From Monocercomonoides exilis (Eukaryota > Preaxostyla > Oxymonadida > Polymastigidae): a stretch of 64,000 nt of DNA. Positions 47,976 to 60,260 of this stretch are shown one piece after another (the stretch's first letter is position 1; each line of letters starts with the position of its first letter). The DNA is taken from contig LSRY02000057.1 in NCBI GenBank assembly GCA_001643675.2, forward strand, positions 374,501-438,500, in the 5' to 3' direction. The position numbers and the translations under genes were made by a program. Below the pieces are notes generated by a model. The model did no database searches. It saw only the letters and a program-made list of their open reading frames with translations, and had not been told where the DNA came from.

Positions 47976-50900
47976 ATGACATCGAAGCGACTTCCACAGT
48001 TTGTTTCTGCGGTACTTTTTGCTGAACAAGAAACAAATGGAAAAAAACATGTTCGACGCATGCATCCAGAAGGCTTCATATCGCAAGAGCAGTTTGATTC
48101 CAATTTATTTTAAACAATTTTTGATATTTCCAAATATTTGATTAAAATCAGGTCTCAAGCGATTGCAGATTATATGATTCCAGATGGAGTGTGATTCATG
48201 CTCTTCATTAATTTTTTGTTAACTTTTAACATTTTTATTCTGAAATGTTTTATCTTATCAGGGTATTTTTTTAACTTCGTTGTTTTTCCAAAAGAAATTT
48301 CCAATTTTTTCACAGCTTTTTGTCAAGATTCTGATGCATCCTATTTTATTTTGAACCATTCTCATTTTGCATTGAAACATATATGCGAGAAAGAATCAAC
48401 AAATTCACAGTATTCAAAATCAACAGTCAGTCAGAAGATTATCGAAGAAGAGCAAAAATCAAAACTGCTAAATGAAAAATGCCAGAGTGCAACAGAAGAT
48501 CGTGAGCAAGACGCTCAACTTGAACATGAATCTGAGACAGATTCCCACTCTGAGTCCGAAACAGAATCAAAAGTTGAATCAGAATCAGAACAAGAAATTG
48601 AACCAGAGCCGGAGATTTTAGTCCCAAAGCGCACCTATCCTAAAAGCGAGCATCTGGCAACAGTTTACGAATATTCACCAGAAATCGAAAACTGGCATCT
48701 TTTGGATCAACCAGATGAAATTGGAGACTTTGAAAATGCAAGGCTTTCATACCATAAAGTTGTCGTCACTGATCAGATCACAATAAGCATTGCCGAAGAA
48801 TCAGAAGAGAAGAAAGATTCATCTTCAGAGAATGAAGATGAAGGTGAAGGAGAAAGCAAAGAAGGCAACGATAGCGAAAAATCCCCAAAAGAAGCATTAG
48901 AAACAAGCAAAGAACCTGCCTTGAGTTTTCCTATTCACGAAAGCATCAACTCGGCAAGGCTGACAGAGACGCTGATTTCTGTGTATGCCACAGCGGAGAG
49001 GGCGATCAGCTTCTTGTTTGAGGATGTGGAAGGAGCAGACGTCTTTATGGGGGCGCTGGAGCAGGTGAATGCGTGGAACGAGGAAGACGAAGCAACGAGG
49101 GTGAGGCTTGTGATGGAGAGAGAAGCGAGAATAAAAGAGAAGGAGGAGAAAAAGAAAGAGAGAGAAATGGAAAGAGAACGGAGAAGAGAGGAGAAGAGGA
49201 AGGAGAAGGAGCAAAGGAGGTTGCAGAAGGAGAAGGAAAAGAAAGAGAGAAGAATTGCAAAAGCAAAAGAAGCTGAAAATGCAGAAGAAAACGAAAAGGA
49301 CAAGATGATTGAAAAAGAATGCACTGAAGAAGACAAACAGACAGACAGTGAAGAAAAAGAAGTGCAGAAGGCAGAATTGACAATTTTGTATGAGAATCAA
49401 AAGCCTCTTTTCTGTGTCAGCATCATCAAAAGGAACGACGAATCAGCAAATGATGGGTTTGATGCAACTCTTTCAATCAGAAATAACTTCATCACCTTTT
49501 AAACAATTTTGTAATTTCGTTTCCATTATTCATTATCTTTTGTCTAATATCAATTTTCTCATTTATTTCTTCGCTTTTATTTCTTTTTCCATTCATTTTC
49601 TTTCCTTATCAAACAGCATTCTTCTTCGTGCTCTCTGTATCTGCTCCCCATATCACGAGGCGACATCCACATTTCCTGTGCTTCTGGCAGACATTCTACG
49701 CCATTTCTATTTCAACTTCACTTCTTCTTCTTTTCTCAGCAAAATTGCAACAGTTTTGAATGACACGTGGAATGCGAGGATGAAAAGAAGAGAGGCAAAA
49801 GAAGTGAGAAAGAGAAAGAGAAGAATGATAAGTGCAGAGGAAAAGAAAGAAGAAGAAGAAGGAGAAGAGGAAGGAAAAGAGAAGAAGAAGAAGAAGAAGG
49901 AAAAAGAGGATGAGGAGGACGAGGTGGATGATGAAGTTGAAGTTGAAGAAGATGAAATGGTCTGTTTGATGAAAAAGCGATGGAGAGAGTATTTTTCTAT
50001 TCGAAAGACGTTTCCTGTGATGAAAAGAGCAGAAGGGAAAGGAAATGAAAATGAGAGTGAAGAAGAAGAAGAAGAAGAGGAGGAGGAGGAAGAAGAAGAG
50101 GAAAGAGAAGAAGAAGAGATTGGCGAAGTGAAACAAGAAAAGGATAAAGACGCAACAAAAGATGGATTTGAGCAAGCAAACAAAGAAGATGGTTCAAAAA
50201 CTGATGAAGAGCAAAAAGAGACTCACATTGCCAACCAAACAAAGAAGAATCCAAAAAGCAAACATAATTCATCATCTTCTTCTGCTTCTTCTTTGAGGAA
50301 GCTTGTTCTTTCTGAGAACGCTCTTCATCTCCAGGCAATGCTCAATGCTGCCATGTCTGTCTCTTCTGCTCTGCCTTCATCTTCTTCTGCCTCCTCCTCC
50401 TCTTCCTCCTCCTCTTCTTCTTCTCTTTCTTCTTCCACATCTCATCTTCCTCCTCTTTCTGACCCTTCCTCCTCCTCTTCCTCCTTCTCTTCTTCTTCTT
50501 CTTCTTCTTCCAGTCTTTCCTACAACCCATCTTCCAAATCTCTTTTTTCCTCTTCTTTTCCTCTCTCGGTTGAGCTGAAGCATCCATTTTATGTCTCCCC
50601 TATGCCTCCTCCCCCTCCCCCGCCTCTTCTCAGCCAGTTTGCGAAGGATGCAAATAAAACACCAAATGCGAAAAATGAACAGCAACACGAACAGAAACAG
50701 GTTGAATTGAATCAGAATCCGTTTCAGCAGCAGCAGCAGAAAAAGAAGGAGGAGGAAGAAAATGAAAAAGAAGAAGGAAAAGAAGGAAAAAGTAGAGAAG
50801 AAAGTGAAGAGAACAAAGATGATAAAAGTACCAACAATGAAGCAAATGGCATAACATCTGAATCGAAAAAAGAAGAGTCTTCAACAGAGCAGAATGAATG

Positions 50901-53900
50901 TGCTACTCCAACTGCACAAAAGACAATTCCATCATCACCATCAATATCATCAACATCATCATCATCTTCTTCTTCCTCTTCTTCCTCCTCTTCCAAGCAA
51001 AGCATCACCAAACCTCCTCGTCCAAAGCAGAAGCCTCCACCACCTCCTCCTTCTTCTTCCCTTTCCTCGTTCAACAGCCAGTCGCCTTTCCCTTTCTCTG
51101 CCATCGTTTCCACTGCCACACAATCTGGATCTTCTCCTTTTTCTCCCTCTGCTTCTTCTCCTTCTCCTTCTTCTTCCTCTTCTCATTCAACTGCTTCTCC
51201 TCTTTCCCGCTCAATGTCTGTCTCATCGCCCTTCCTGTCTTCTTCCTCTTCTTCTCTCTCTCGTCCAAGATCATCCCCAAAGGGAACCTTGTCTCTCACT
51301 CCTCTTCGCCCTCAGCGCAAACCAATTGCTCCTCCTCTTCGGCGCATCTTCATTCTTCCTTCTTCTCTTTTGAGAGGACAGTTCGTATTCGACCTCAGAG
51401 ACTTCATCAGATCTACCCCTCTTTCTCAGAGAAACACAACTTCTTCTTCTTCTTCTTCTTCCATTTCAAATTCTTCATCATCATCTTCTTCTTCTTCTTC
51501 TGCATCTTCTTCAAGTCACTTTAACATCCCTCGTCCAAAGGCTCTGCCACCACCTCCTCCAACATCTTCCACAGCATCTCCATTGGCTCGTTCATCTTCC
51601 ATGTCCTCTCCTTCTCCTTCTCCTCTATCTTCTTCTTCTTCTACATCTTCATTGTCTTCTGTGTCTTCCTTCTCATCTTCAACATTGTCTTCCTCTTCTT
51701 CTTCTTCTTCTGCTTTGTCCACTCCAAAACACAGCACACGCCCAAAATCCATGTCACTTTATGCTTCTCCCTTTGCCTCTCCTCTTTCTTCTTCTTCTTC
51801 TTCCTCTTCCTCTTCCTCTTCTTCTTCTTCTTTCACTCCATCGCTTTATTCCTTCCTTCTTCCTGAGCCTGTCACCCTGACTTCTCTTCTGAAGCAGTTC
51901 AAAGCGTCGTTTATGACGATCGTGACAGCCATCTTCATGGGGAAGCGTGTGATGATATACGGCGGAAACACTCTTTCTTCATATTCTGCTCAGTTCTTGT
52001 CTGCTCCGTCATCTTCTGCGGTTCAAACAATTTCTTCTTCTTCATCTCCGTCTTCTTCATCTTCATCTTCATCCTCTTCTGCTTTTTCATCTTCTTCTCC
52101 ATTATCAACATTGCCACCTGATTCAACTTCTTCTTCTTCCTCTTCTTCCTCCTCCTCTTCTTCTTCTTCAGTGACTGTCTCCACCATCACCCAGACCGTC
52201 CTTCTTCTCTCTTCTCTCTTTGCCCATCTCTTTCCTTCAGACGCCTTCCTCACACAGCGCTTCTTCCCTATCACTTCTTCAAATGACCTTTCTTTCTTCC
52301 AAGTCGAAGGATATGTGGCTGGCGTTGTTTCCCGCAAGATTGTCGACAGAAAGAAAGAGAAAGAGAAGGAGAAAGAGAGAAAAATGAAGATGGAAAGAGA
52401 GGCGGCTGAAAGCAGAGCGCTGAAGGCTCGCAAATTGGAAGAGAGGAAGACGCAACTGGCACAAAAAGGAGAAGAAGCAGTAAGGCAGACAGCAAATGGG
52501 AATGCAATTGCAGAGAAAGAACCGAGTGTTTTGTCGAATGAAGAAGAAGCACAAGATAAAAATGATGAAGAGACAAAGGAAGGAGTTGAAAATAAGGAGG
52601 ATGCGAAGGAAATAGAAGCATCTGAGAAGAAAGAAGAAAGAGAAGCAGAAAAAGAAGTTAATGGAAACAAAACTGAGGGAATGCAGAACAATGAAAGTGC
52701 AACATCAAACGGAGAAGCCGAAAAGGTTATCAGCAAAGACAACAAGCCAATTGAATCTGACAACACAAACAAAGCAGAAGAAGCGAGCAAAGCAGAAATA
52801 GACGAAGATTGGGATCTGCTTGTTGACTTGGAGAAAAGCAAAGTGGAGTGGAGGGAGGTGGAGATAGAGAAAGCAGCAGGAGGGGTGTTGTCTGTGCTGG
52901 CTGATGCAGTTGCCACGTTTGCGAGCTATTCGTTTGAGAACGAAGAAGGAGGAGACCAGAAGAAGAAGGGCGAAGAGACGAAAGACGGAGGAGAAGGAGA
53001 AAAGAAAGGGAAAGATGTTTCTGTTGAGAATGGCAATGAGGAGAAGAAGAAGGAAGAGGAAGAGGAAGAAGATGATGATGAGCATTCAGAATATGAAGAG
53101 TACGATGAAGAGGAAGAGGAAGAAGAGAACGAAAAAGCAAAAGATGCCAAGAAGGAAGAAGAAGATACAATGAAGCCGTCTCTTCTGTCAGAAGACGAGT
53201 CACTCCAGAAATCTGAACAAAAGGAGACTGAAGCAGATGCACAGAGCAATGAAAAGAAGAAGAAGAAAGATGAGTTAGCAAAGAAGCAAAAGCACACAAG
53301 CAAAGGAGGAGCAGCCAAAGAAAGCAGCAAGTCTTATTCGAGTGCAGTTAGAGTGAAAGCGCCGAAAGGGCCACTGGATGCGATGACAGACGAGGAAATC
53401 TCAAACAATGTCTTTTTCATGTCAGATTCTGTGTTGCTCTTGAGAAGAGACACCGCTGCATCTTCTCTTCAGTCGTCTGCGTTGGATTCAAAGAGCGCTT
53501 CTTCAACACAATTGTCAGCTGCATCCATTCATCCATCATCATCATCATCATCATCAAATTCAGCACTTACTGCTTCAACATCTCCGAAATATCATTTCCT
53601 GAATGACTTTTCCTCTTTGAGAGTTGTTCCGCAAGTGAAGCTGTCATTCCCTCTGTTCCGTGTCCCTCCTCCTCTCCTCCTCCGCCCCATCACCTCCATC
53701 ACCACCCTCTTCTCCACCGCGCCCTGGGCATCTTCTGATGCGCTGTTCATCAACAAAGTTCTGAAGGGCGTGGAAGAAGACAACGGCGAGTTGTGGGCGT
53801 GGAAGATGATGAGAGAGAGGCTCACACGAATGGCGCTGCAGGCTGTGGGCGCTTGGCCAACAGTCCGCTTGTGGGAGCACAAGGAAAGCGCTTTTGAGAG

Positions 53901-54953
53901 GATAAAGAGAATTGTGGAGGAAGAAGGGAAAGAAGAGAAGGAAGGGAAAGAAGGGAAGAAGGATTTGGAGGCAGAAGGAAACAAAAACATAAAGAGTGAA
54001 AAGAAGGAGGCTGATGCAACAAATGAAAAAGCAAGTGACGTTTCAGAGGTGAGCAATAAGAGTGTTAATGGCAAAGAGGCAGAATCGGCCGAAGACAAAG
54101 AAGCACAAAGACTGAAGAAGAGGCAGAAGGAGATTGAAGAGCACAGACATCTGCAGAATGTGATTGAATACGAAAGGAAAATGAAGATATGGCTGAGAGA
54201 AGAGAATGACGAGCTTAACAGAAACAGAATCCGCTATGCTTCTTTTCGCCATTCGTCAACAGGAAAGATGTTTGAGCAAATGATTGGAGAAGAAAAGGAA
54301 AGAGAGAAAGAGGCAAAGGGAGGAATACTGCAGATGTATCAGTGCGTTTCATTGCTTCAGGTGTGTTCTTCGTTTATTAAAGATGAATTTAATTCAGACA
54401 AAACAAACAAAATGAACTGTTTATAAATTTATGTTGTTTTTCTTTGTGTTTCATTCAATTATTCAGGATCGGCCTGATTTGTACCCATTCCAGACGTTGG
54501 AGTGTGTGAAAGCGATCAACAAAGCACTTGACACCCCACTCGGAATTGAGAATGTTTGAATATTTCTTCTTCTTTTTCTTCTTCTTTTTTGAAGTATTAT
54601 TATTTCATTGATTGCTTCTATCAATCTAATTATCTCTCTCTATTTTTAGCTCATTTGCTGTCTTCCACCACACAAAGGCGGAGTTAATGTTTTGATGTCG
54701 CTTTTCTTCCATGTTTCTTCGAGTGTTCGCTCGCAAATAACAGAAATTATGACAAAGCTCCAACAGAATTCTGTATGCATCACATTTTGTTCTAATTATT
54801 CAGAATAACTAACATTTTTCATATCTCCTTTGAATTTTTTGAAATGATTTGATTTTCTCTTTTTATCTTTTTCTTTCTTCCTTTTCACTTCGCAAACAGG
54901 TTGGGCGGCTTTCGATGGATGCCTTAAATCTCTTTTTGTCCATTGCAATCTGA
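47976..54953 (+). CDS. DENN-type trafficking protein (AFI1/SPA-like), heavily expanded
   Basis: Exons seen: 47976-48091, 48152-48188, one ending at 49456, 49617-54360, 54467-54553, 54650-54772 and 54900-54953. The start of exon 3 (between about 48262 and 48317) does not join cleanly in phase and needs transcript data. The N-terminus LPQFVSAVLFAEQE with IADYMIPDG is typical of DENN-related proteins. CVSIIKRNDE joined across the 160-bp intron to LLRALCICSPYHEATSTFPVLL matches the DENN core, as does VTLTSLLKQFKAS with GKRVMIYGG. FFPITSSNDLSFFQVEGYVAG and the C-terminal CCLPPHKGGVNVLM fit the AFI1/SPA subgroup. These proteins bind Arf or Rab GTPases in vesicle traffic. About half of the protein is poly-Ser, Pro-rich or Lys/Glu-rich linker. 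The stop is TGA. Confidence 0.75.
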
Positions 54954-55470
54954 AACATTTTGGTTGAATTTAAATTATAAAAAAGTATTTTCTTCCATTT
55001 TTTTTTCCGTTCAAATATCTTTTGAATGCAACTTGTTTGGAACATTATTCACCATTTATTATAATTAAAATTATTATTATTATTATTCTCTTCCTGTTTA
55101 GTTGTCTCTTTATTCTTCCATTTTCTGCTGGAAACTGAAAAATAAAATATGTGTTTATTGGCTGATATTTTCTTTGGATTAACACTTAGCAAAACATTGA
55201 ACCCGAATGATATTTCTTTTCTTTCTTATTTCTTTTTTTATTCATTTGCTTAATGCTGCATTTCGGGGTACTATCCATTCCCTTTACAAGAAATGAACAC
55301 CTAAAAGAAATTCAGGTATTAGAAATGAGTCATTTAGAATTACATAAATAAAACTTTGTTTTTTTGAATGTCTTTATAAAAAATAAGTTATTTTGGTAAA
55401 ATGAAAAAGATTTTGTAAATTTATTTTAAAAACTTCACATTGTTCACTTTGACATTTGATGTCATTTGTT
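54954..55470. other. Intergenic region between convergent DENN and SR-protein genes
   Basis: AT-rich spacer with 3' UTRs of both genes, and a short (ATT)n microsatellite at about 55069-55086. No other feature was seen. Confidence 0.5.
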
Positions 55471-56608
55471 CTATCTGCTCTCACCAGCAGTGTCGTTTTG
55501 GAATCCGTCTGTGTCTTTTGACTCTCCATCCCACGATGAATTATCAGTTCCCCAGCTGGCGCTTGAAGAATTATCGCGGCGATCTTCCTCTCCAGAAGAA
55601 ATAGGCTCGCTCTGCTGCACTCTTCGGTCCATTCCTCCCGCTGGTGATCGGCCGCGAGATGATGATCTGTTCCATTGAGGAGATCTTCTTGATGGAGATC
55701 TGGGAGATGAAGGTGAAAATCGTGGAGGTGAAGCATATCTCCGTGGGGAAGAGCCTCGGGGAGAGTAACGGCGATGCGCAGAACTACGACGAGGTGGATA
55801 CGACCTTCCAGGTGACGTATATCTTCGATCAGAATCATATGGAGAATAAGGAGAACGATTGCGATATCTTCCACGACTTGAACTTCTGCTTCTGCTTCTG
55901 CTTCGTCTTGGACTTCTATATCGATCCCAATGTCTGCTATCTTCTCTATCCCTACTTGTACTCCGATATCTCCTTGATTTCTCATATGGGGACGATCCTC
56001 TCCTATAGTCGCCACGATCGCCATATGAGCCTCTTGAAGGACTTCGTCTCCTTCGAGATCCCGAATCACGCCTAGGTTCAAGACAATCACGAGATAGATG
56101 TCCCTCTTTCCCACAGTTAAAACAAAGAGTGGTCCGTGAACGTTCTCTTCGCGGTTCAGGGCAATCGCGAGCAAGATGACCTGGTCTTCCACAGTTAAAG
56201 CAATTTGTGCCACCTTCGCTTCGTGATGGCCTTGACCGAGATGGTGCAACAGTAATTGTTGAACCAAATAATTCTTGATGATCCATATTTCTTATTGCTT
56301 CTGAGGCGTCTCCAGGATCGCGAAATTGCTATAAATTGAATGGAACACAAGACCACACCGAATAAACATGCAATTACACAAAATAGGAATAAAAAACGAT
56401 CCAAGGACCACAAATTTGCATTATGTCAGGAATCAAGAACAAATCATGGGCATTCAGAACGCAACTTTCAGGAACAAACCAAGAATGCATAACCAGTTTT
56501 AATGTCAATTCTTTCTATTGAACCAAACGTAGAAAATTTTTTTTCAAGTTCTTCAGATGTGATATCACGAGGCAAATTGCCAACATGAAGGCGGCATGGA
56601 TCTGTCAT
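55471..56608 (-). CDS. SR splicing factor, RRM plus two CCHC zinc knuckles plus RS domain (RS2Z type)
   Basis: Two exons (56608-56480 and 56328-55471, 151-bp intron) encode about 328 aa. The intron splits the RRM: exon 1 holds RNP2 (RLHVGNL) and the start of RNP1 (TGYAFL), and exon 2 continues with [12 protein letters not shown]. Two zinc knuckles follow, [14 protein letters not shown] and [14 protein letters not shown], then a long RS domain ([17 protein letters not shown]) and an acidic Ser-rich tail. SR proteins bind exonic RNA and promote spliceosome assembly in the nucleus. One RRM plus two CCHC knuckles plus RS is the layout of the plant RS2Z subfamily. The reading frame is open on the opposite strand as well, but only the minus strand shows these motifs. 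It ends in TAG, with TGA three codons later. Confidence 0.93.
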
Positions 56609-57632
56609 TTTTGATCTTGTTGCATTATTTCGACATCAGTTTCAATCCACGCACGAATTCTCCTTCTGATGAATTATTTCCTGATGAATGATGGCTATTG
56701 AAGATAAACTTACAATTTTGAAATGCTGAACAAATTTGATTGCAATAACCGTTTTTCATTCATAATTGTTTGATCTTCAAAAAAATTTTTTTATTAAATA
56801 AAATGAAAAAAAACAAAGATAAAAATAACTGACTTTTTAACTTATTGTCAAGACAAAACTCGAAAAAATAACCTTCTTTCTTTAAAATATCTCAACTCAT
56901 TTGGTTTTTATTAACATTAAATTTTTTTGAATTTATGTTTGAATTTTTTCAAAACCCCCAATAATAAAAGTCAAATCAAAATTCGATCAACTCCAAATTT
57001 TTTAGACAAAAATCAAAAAATATCTGAACTTTTTTTTTAAAATTTATTTTTTTTCGTAATGATTTTTTTTTCAAATATTATTTTACTATCTGAATGAAAA
57101 GAATAATTTTACGGATAATGTTCAAAAAAATAAATCAATAGATTTTCACACAAATAGATCAATCGTATTTTTCTAATTTATTATCAAAATATATCAAAGC
57201 ATTTTTCCCTCAATCAATGCAATTTGAATCAGTCATAATTACTTCATAATCCTTCTCATGAAATATATCGCCAGCATCAGGAATTACTTCAATTTCTGGA
57301 AGATCAATTTCTTAATCTACAATAACGGGTTTTTCTTTTGGAACAATTCGCACGTTTTTGCAATATTTCAACAAATATTGTTCATGCTATGTTTTTAAAA
57401 GCATTATGAGCAAGCAGTTCGCGATAAACATTATTCTAGCACCTTTCTTTGAGGGAAATACTCTGAAAAGAATTAACATATCAACGGATAAATGCAAGCA
57501 CCTGTTTGTCGGTTTGCTATCAACATTTTGTGACATACCGTGATGCAAGTGTTTCATAAATCTTTTGTATTACGATCACTTTTCCACTCATAACTTTTAA
57601 CAGTTATTTCTGGAACTTTTGTGTTATGAATA
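56609..57632. other. AT-rich intergenic region with one coding-like relic
   Basis: Mostly A/T-rich sequence upstream of the SR-protein gene. The only notable part is the coding-like relic at 57209-57357. The right boundary is the TA (57631-57632) flanking the pogo-like element. Confidence 0.5.
57209..57357 (-). pseudogene. Possible relic of an unidentified coding exon
   Basis: On the minus strand a frame of about 48 codons has protein-like composition, unlike the surrounding AT-rich DNA: VRIVPKEKPVIVD, one TAA, then EIDLPEIEVIPDAGDIFHEK, ending in TGA. I do not recognise the family, and no splice sites or neighbouring exons are apparent. It may be a fragment of a dead gene or transposon. Confidence 0.25.
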
Positions 57633-60260
57633 CAGTGAGTGCTTAACCCGATCCGAGTGCAAAACCCGATCCATTTTCTAAACATTTCTGAATCACTCGT
57701 TAGACTGAAACTTTCATTTTTTTGGAATTGATTGGCTTGATTTCTTGCAAAATGACTTACCCATGCTAAACTTGACACTCATGGCATCTCAAAAGTCTTC
57801 AATCAAATTAAACAAAATTTACAAATCCGTTGCAATTTCCTTTTGAAATTCAATTTTTTTGAATAAAAACTTATTAAAGATACCTCTATTGTTCTTTCTG
57901 TTTCTTTTGCATGCATTGAAAAGATGGAATGAAAGAAAAAAGAGAAAAGAAAAGCTTATTAAAAGTAACTCTCATTATGAGAAAAATGTTATGAACGTTT
58001 TTCGAAAATATTATTTTGAAATTTTCAATTTTTCGTAAAATTTTTCTTCGATTTCCTTTTTTTTCTTGCAACAAACAGGTGGAAGCAATCTCGGAGGCTT
58101 CAAGAATTTTTCTTCCTTAACTTTGTGAGCTTTTTTGACAGTGTCTTCGTTTTCATCTTTGCGAATGCGGATCTTTTTTCTGTCCTTGCAATCTTTTCAC
58201 TAAGCTGTTTCTGTTCGTTTTCTTCTGTCAGGTTCCTAAATTCTTTTCTGGAATGTTTTGGTGAACGTTTTTTATCTTTTGTCATGTTTTTTTGAAATTA
58301 TTGCTTGTTCTTATTGCTATTGAAGATAATGCAAATGATTCAATGCATGCTTTATTTGATCCTCTAATTCATCAAGCGTTTTTTTGTTTGTTGTTTTTTT
58401 TATCTTCTGAATGTCCGTCCAATCCTTTCTAAATTGCTTGCGGCTGAGAAGATGAAGAAGATGAATCGATGGATGAAGATTGCTCTTTTATAAAAGACTT
58501 GCAATTTGTTTCTTGTTGATTTTCATTTTTTCACGTTTCCTTTTTCGGAGAAAATTCTCCAAAAAGTTTTTCTTTCCATTGAGCAGTTGTTTCGCACGAC
58601 GAAGATTCTGCGTTGCTATCTGTATGGGGAGATCCTGCTATTCTTTCCAACACATGAGCAACCATCACAGGCCAAATACCTGTTTTGATGAAAGAGGATC
58701 GAATGGTTGATGGAGCTGATGCAGCTGCAACTGCATCAGGAAGTGCTTCTGCTAATGAAGATCTGTAACGGCTCATTGAAAACGGGTTAGGTGTACAAAA
58801 CTTATTGTAATGAGTATTTTTCAACTGAGAAAACACACACGAATCGCATGGTTGTAGAAGATGCGTCATGTTTGGAGAGAAGAATTTTAGAAGAATTCCT
58901 TTTTCTTTTGCAACGTTTGATACGTCCTCATAGAAATGTGTTCGGTGGTTGTCCATTAGCGGAAGAGCTTTGTGTGTTGGAGATGGTTTTGATTTATTGA
59001 TGATTTTAGGAAACCAGTTATTCAACATGATGGATTTTAATATATCTTTTGTGACCCATCCAGAAGAAGCTGAAATGAAGTGGATGTTGAAATAGGAAAG
59101 AGAAAAAAATTCTGAAAGAAGATCTTTCGAAGGCCAAAGAAGATAGCTGGGTAATGATGAACCATCAGCACTAATTCACATGCACAAAGTTGAATTAGTC
59201 ACTTTTGGAGGTGATGGAGGAGCAGGTGGATTTTGTCCTTTGAGGCAAACAACAAGTTTTGAAGTTGTTTCACCAATTGACAAAGATGATTCATCAAAAT
59301 TGTTAATATCAGAAGAAATGATATTATGCTCCGAAATGAGAGATGATAATTCAGTGAACCAAGCTCTCACTTTGTCGGGTTATTGTGCTTCAATTTTCTT
59401 TATTTCCATTTGTCTGGAAACAGCCGCATGAAGAACGCTACTCCTTTTTAGCAGTTTATAGGCATTCTTTTTGTTGATTTTTAATCGGATCCTGATCAGC
59501 ATCTGAACTTTTTTCAAGCAAATCAACGCACTGAAAGGTAATAAAAGATTCGAAAAGTTTTAATACAACAATCACACACCATCGATTGAATATCTCTGAC
59601 ACGAACAGTAGCTTGCTCCGACAAAAGAGCCAACACTTGATTCTCAATTGTTTCCAGCTGATTATCCGTAATTACAAATGGGTGTCCATCGCATCCGATT
59701 TCTCTTCCTTCCTTTTCTGCCTTTTTTGCTCGAAACCAAGCACCTTTCGATATAACTTTTTCTTCAAATGCAGTTTGCCATTTAACATAGATATTTTGTT
59801 TGATAGCGTATATTTTTTAAATTGGTGACTCAAAAGCTTTATATTTCCTTACTGCAAGTTCTCTATGTAACTGGAAAGCAGTTAATTCCATGCTTTTTAT
59901 TATTCATTATGGATATGATCAGAAAGAAATAAAAGTTTTTAAGGTGCAAGAAAAGTCAAAAAATACAAATTAATCGGATTAATATACTTGATAACTAATT
60001 GATAATATGCAAAAACGTACAAACACTTTTTGTTACTTTTTGCATTGAAATATGAAACTTTCATAAGTTTTTGATTTTCAGTTAATGAATCGTTTTTGAC
60101 ATTCAAGCTCATCGTTAATGGACTAATAGTTTCTTTGCAATAAAACAGAAAGCACAGTTTGGAACATACAGTTGAAATTCTTTTTTCATTTTGAAAATAC
60201 TGCTCATAATTCTTTGTTTCAAATCTGGTTTTGCACTTGGATCTGGTAAAGTTCCCTCTG
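57633..60260 (-). mobile_element. Pogo/Tigger-type DNA transposon, decayed
   Basis: A 2.6-kb element with TIRs of about 40 bp (57633-57672 and 60221-60260). The left end reads CAGTGAGTGCTTAACCCGAT and the right end, inverted, CAGAGGGAACTTTACCAGAT. Both contain an AGTGCAAAACC core and are flanked by TA (57631-57632 and 60261-60262). It encodes a pogo-class transposase on the minus strand. TIR divergence (about three quarters identical) and several disabling changes in the gene indicate an old, immobile copy. A Lys-rich frame at 58100-58285 may be the remains of a second ORF or a C-terminal extension. Confidence 0.8.
58531..59891 (-). pseudogene. Pogo/Tigger-like DDE transposase with frameshifts and stops
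   Basis: The frame begins at ATG 59891 and can be followed to the stop before 58531. Breaks are a TAA soon after the start, a probable 49-bp intron near 59532-59580, a frameshift near 59470, a TAA near 59381 and a frameshift near 59178. The N-terminal part (GCDGHPFVITDNQLETIENQ) fits the pogo DNA-binding region. The catalytic core keeps NNFDES (first Asp), LMDNHRTHFY (second Asp) and THLLQPCD (third Asp), with 35 residues between the second and third, as in DD35D pogo transposases. Normally it would cut and paste the element at TA sites; this copy is dead. Confidence 0.82.

Noticed and set aside
52023-52916. 297-codon minus-strand ORF within the DENN gene
   Set aside because: Low-complexity antisense frame; the plus strand has conserved blocks and splice sites that join in phase.
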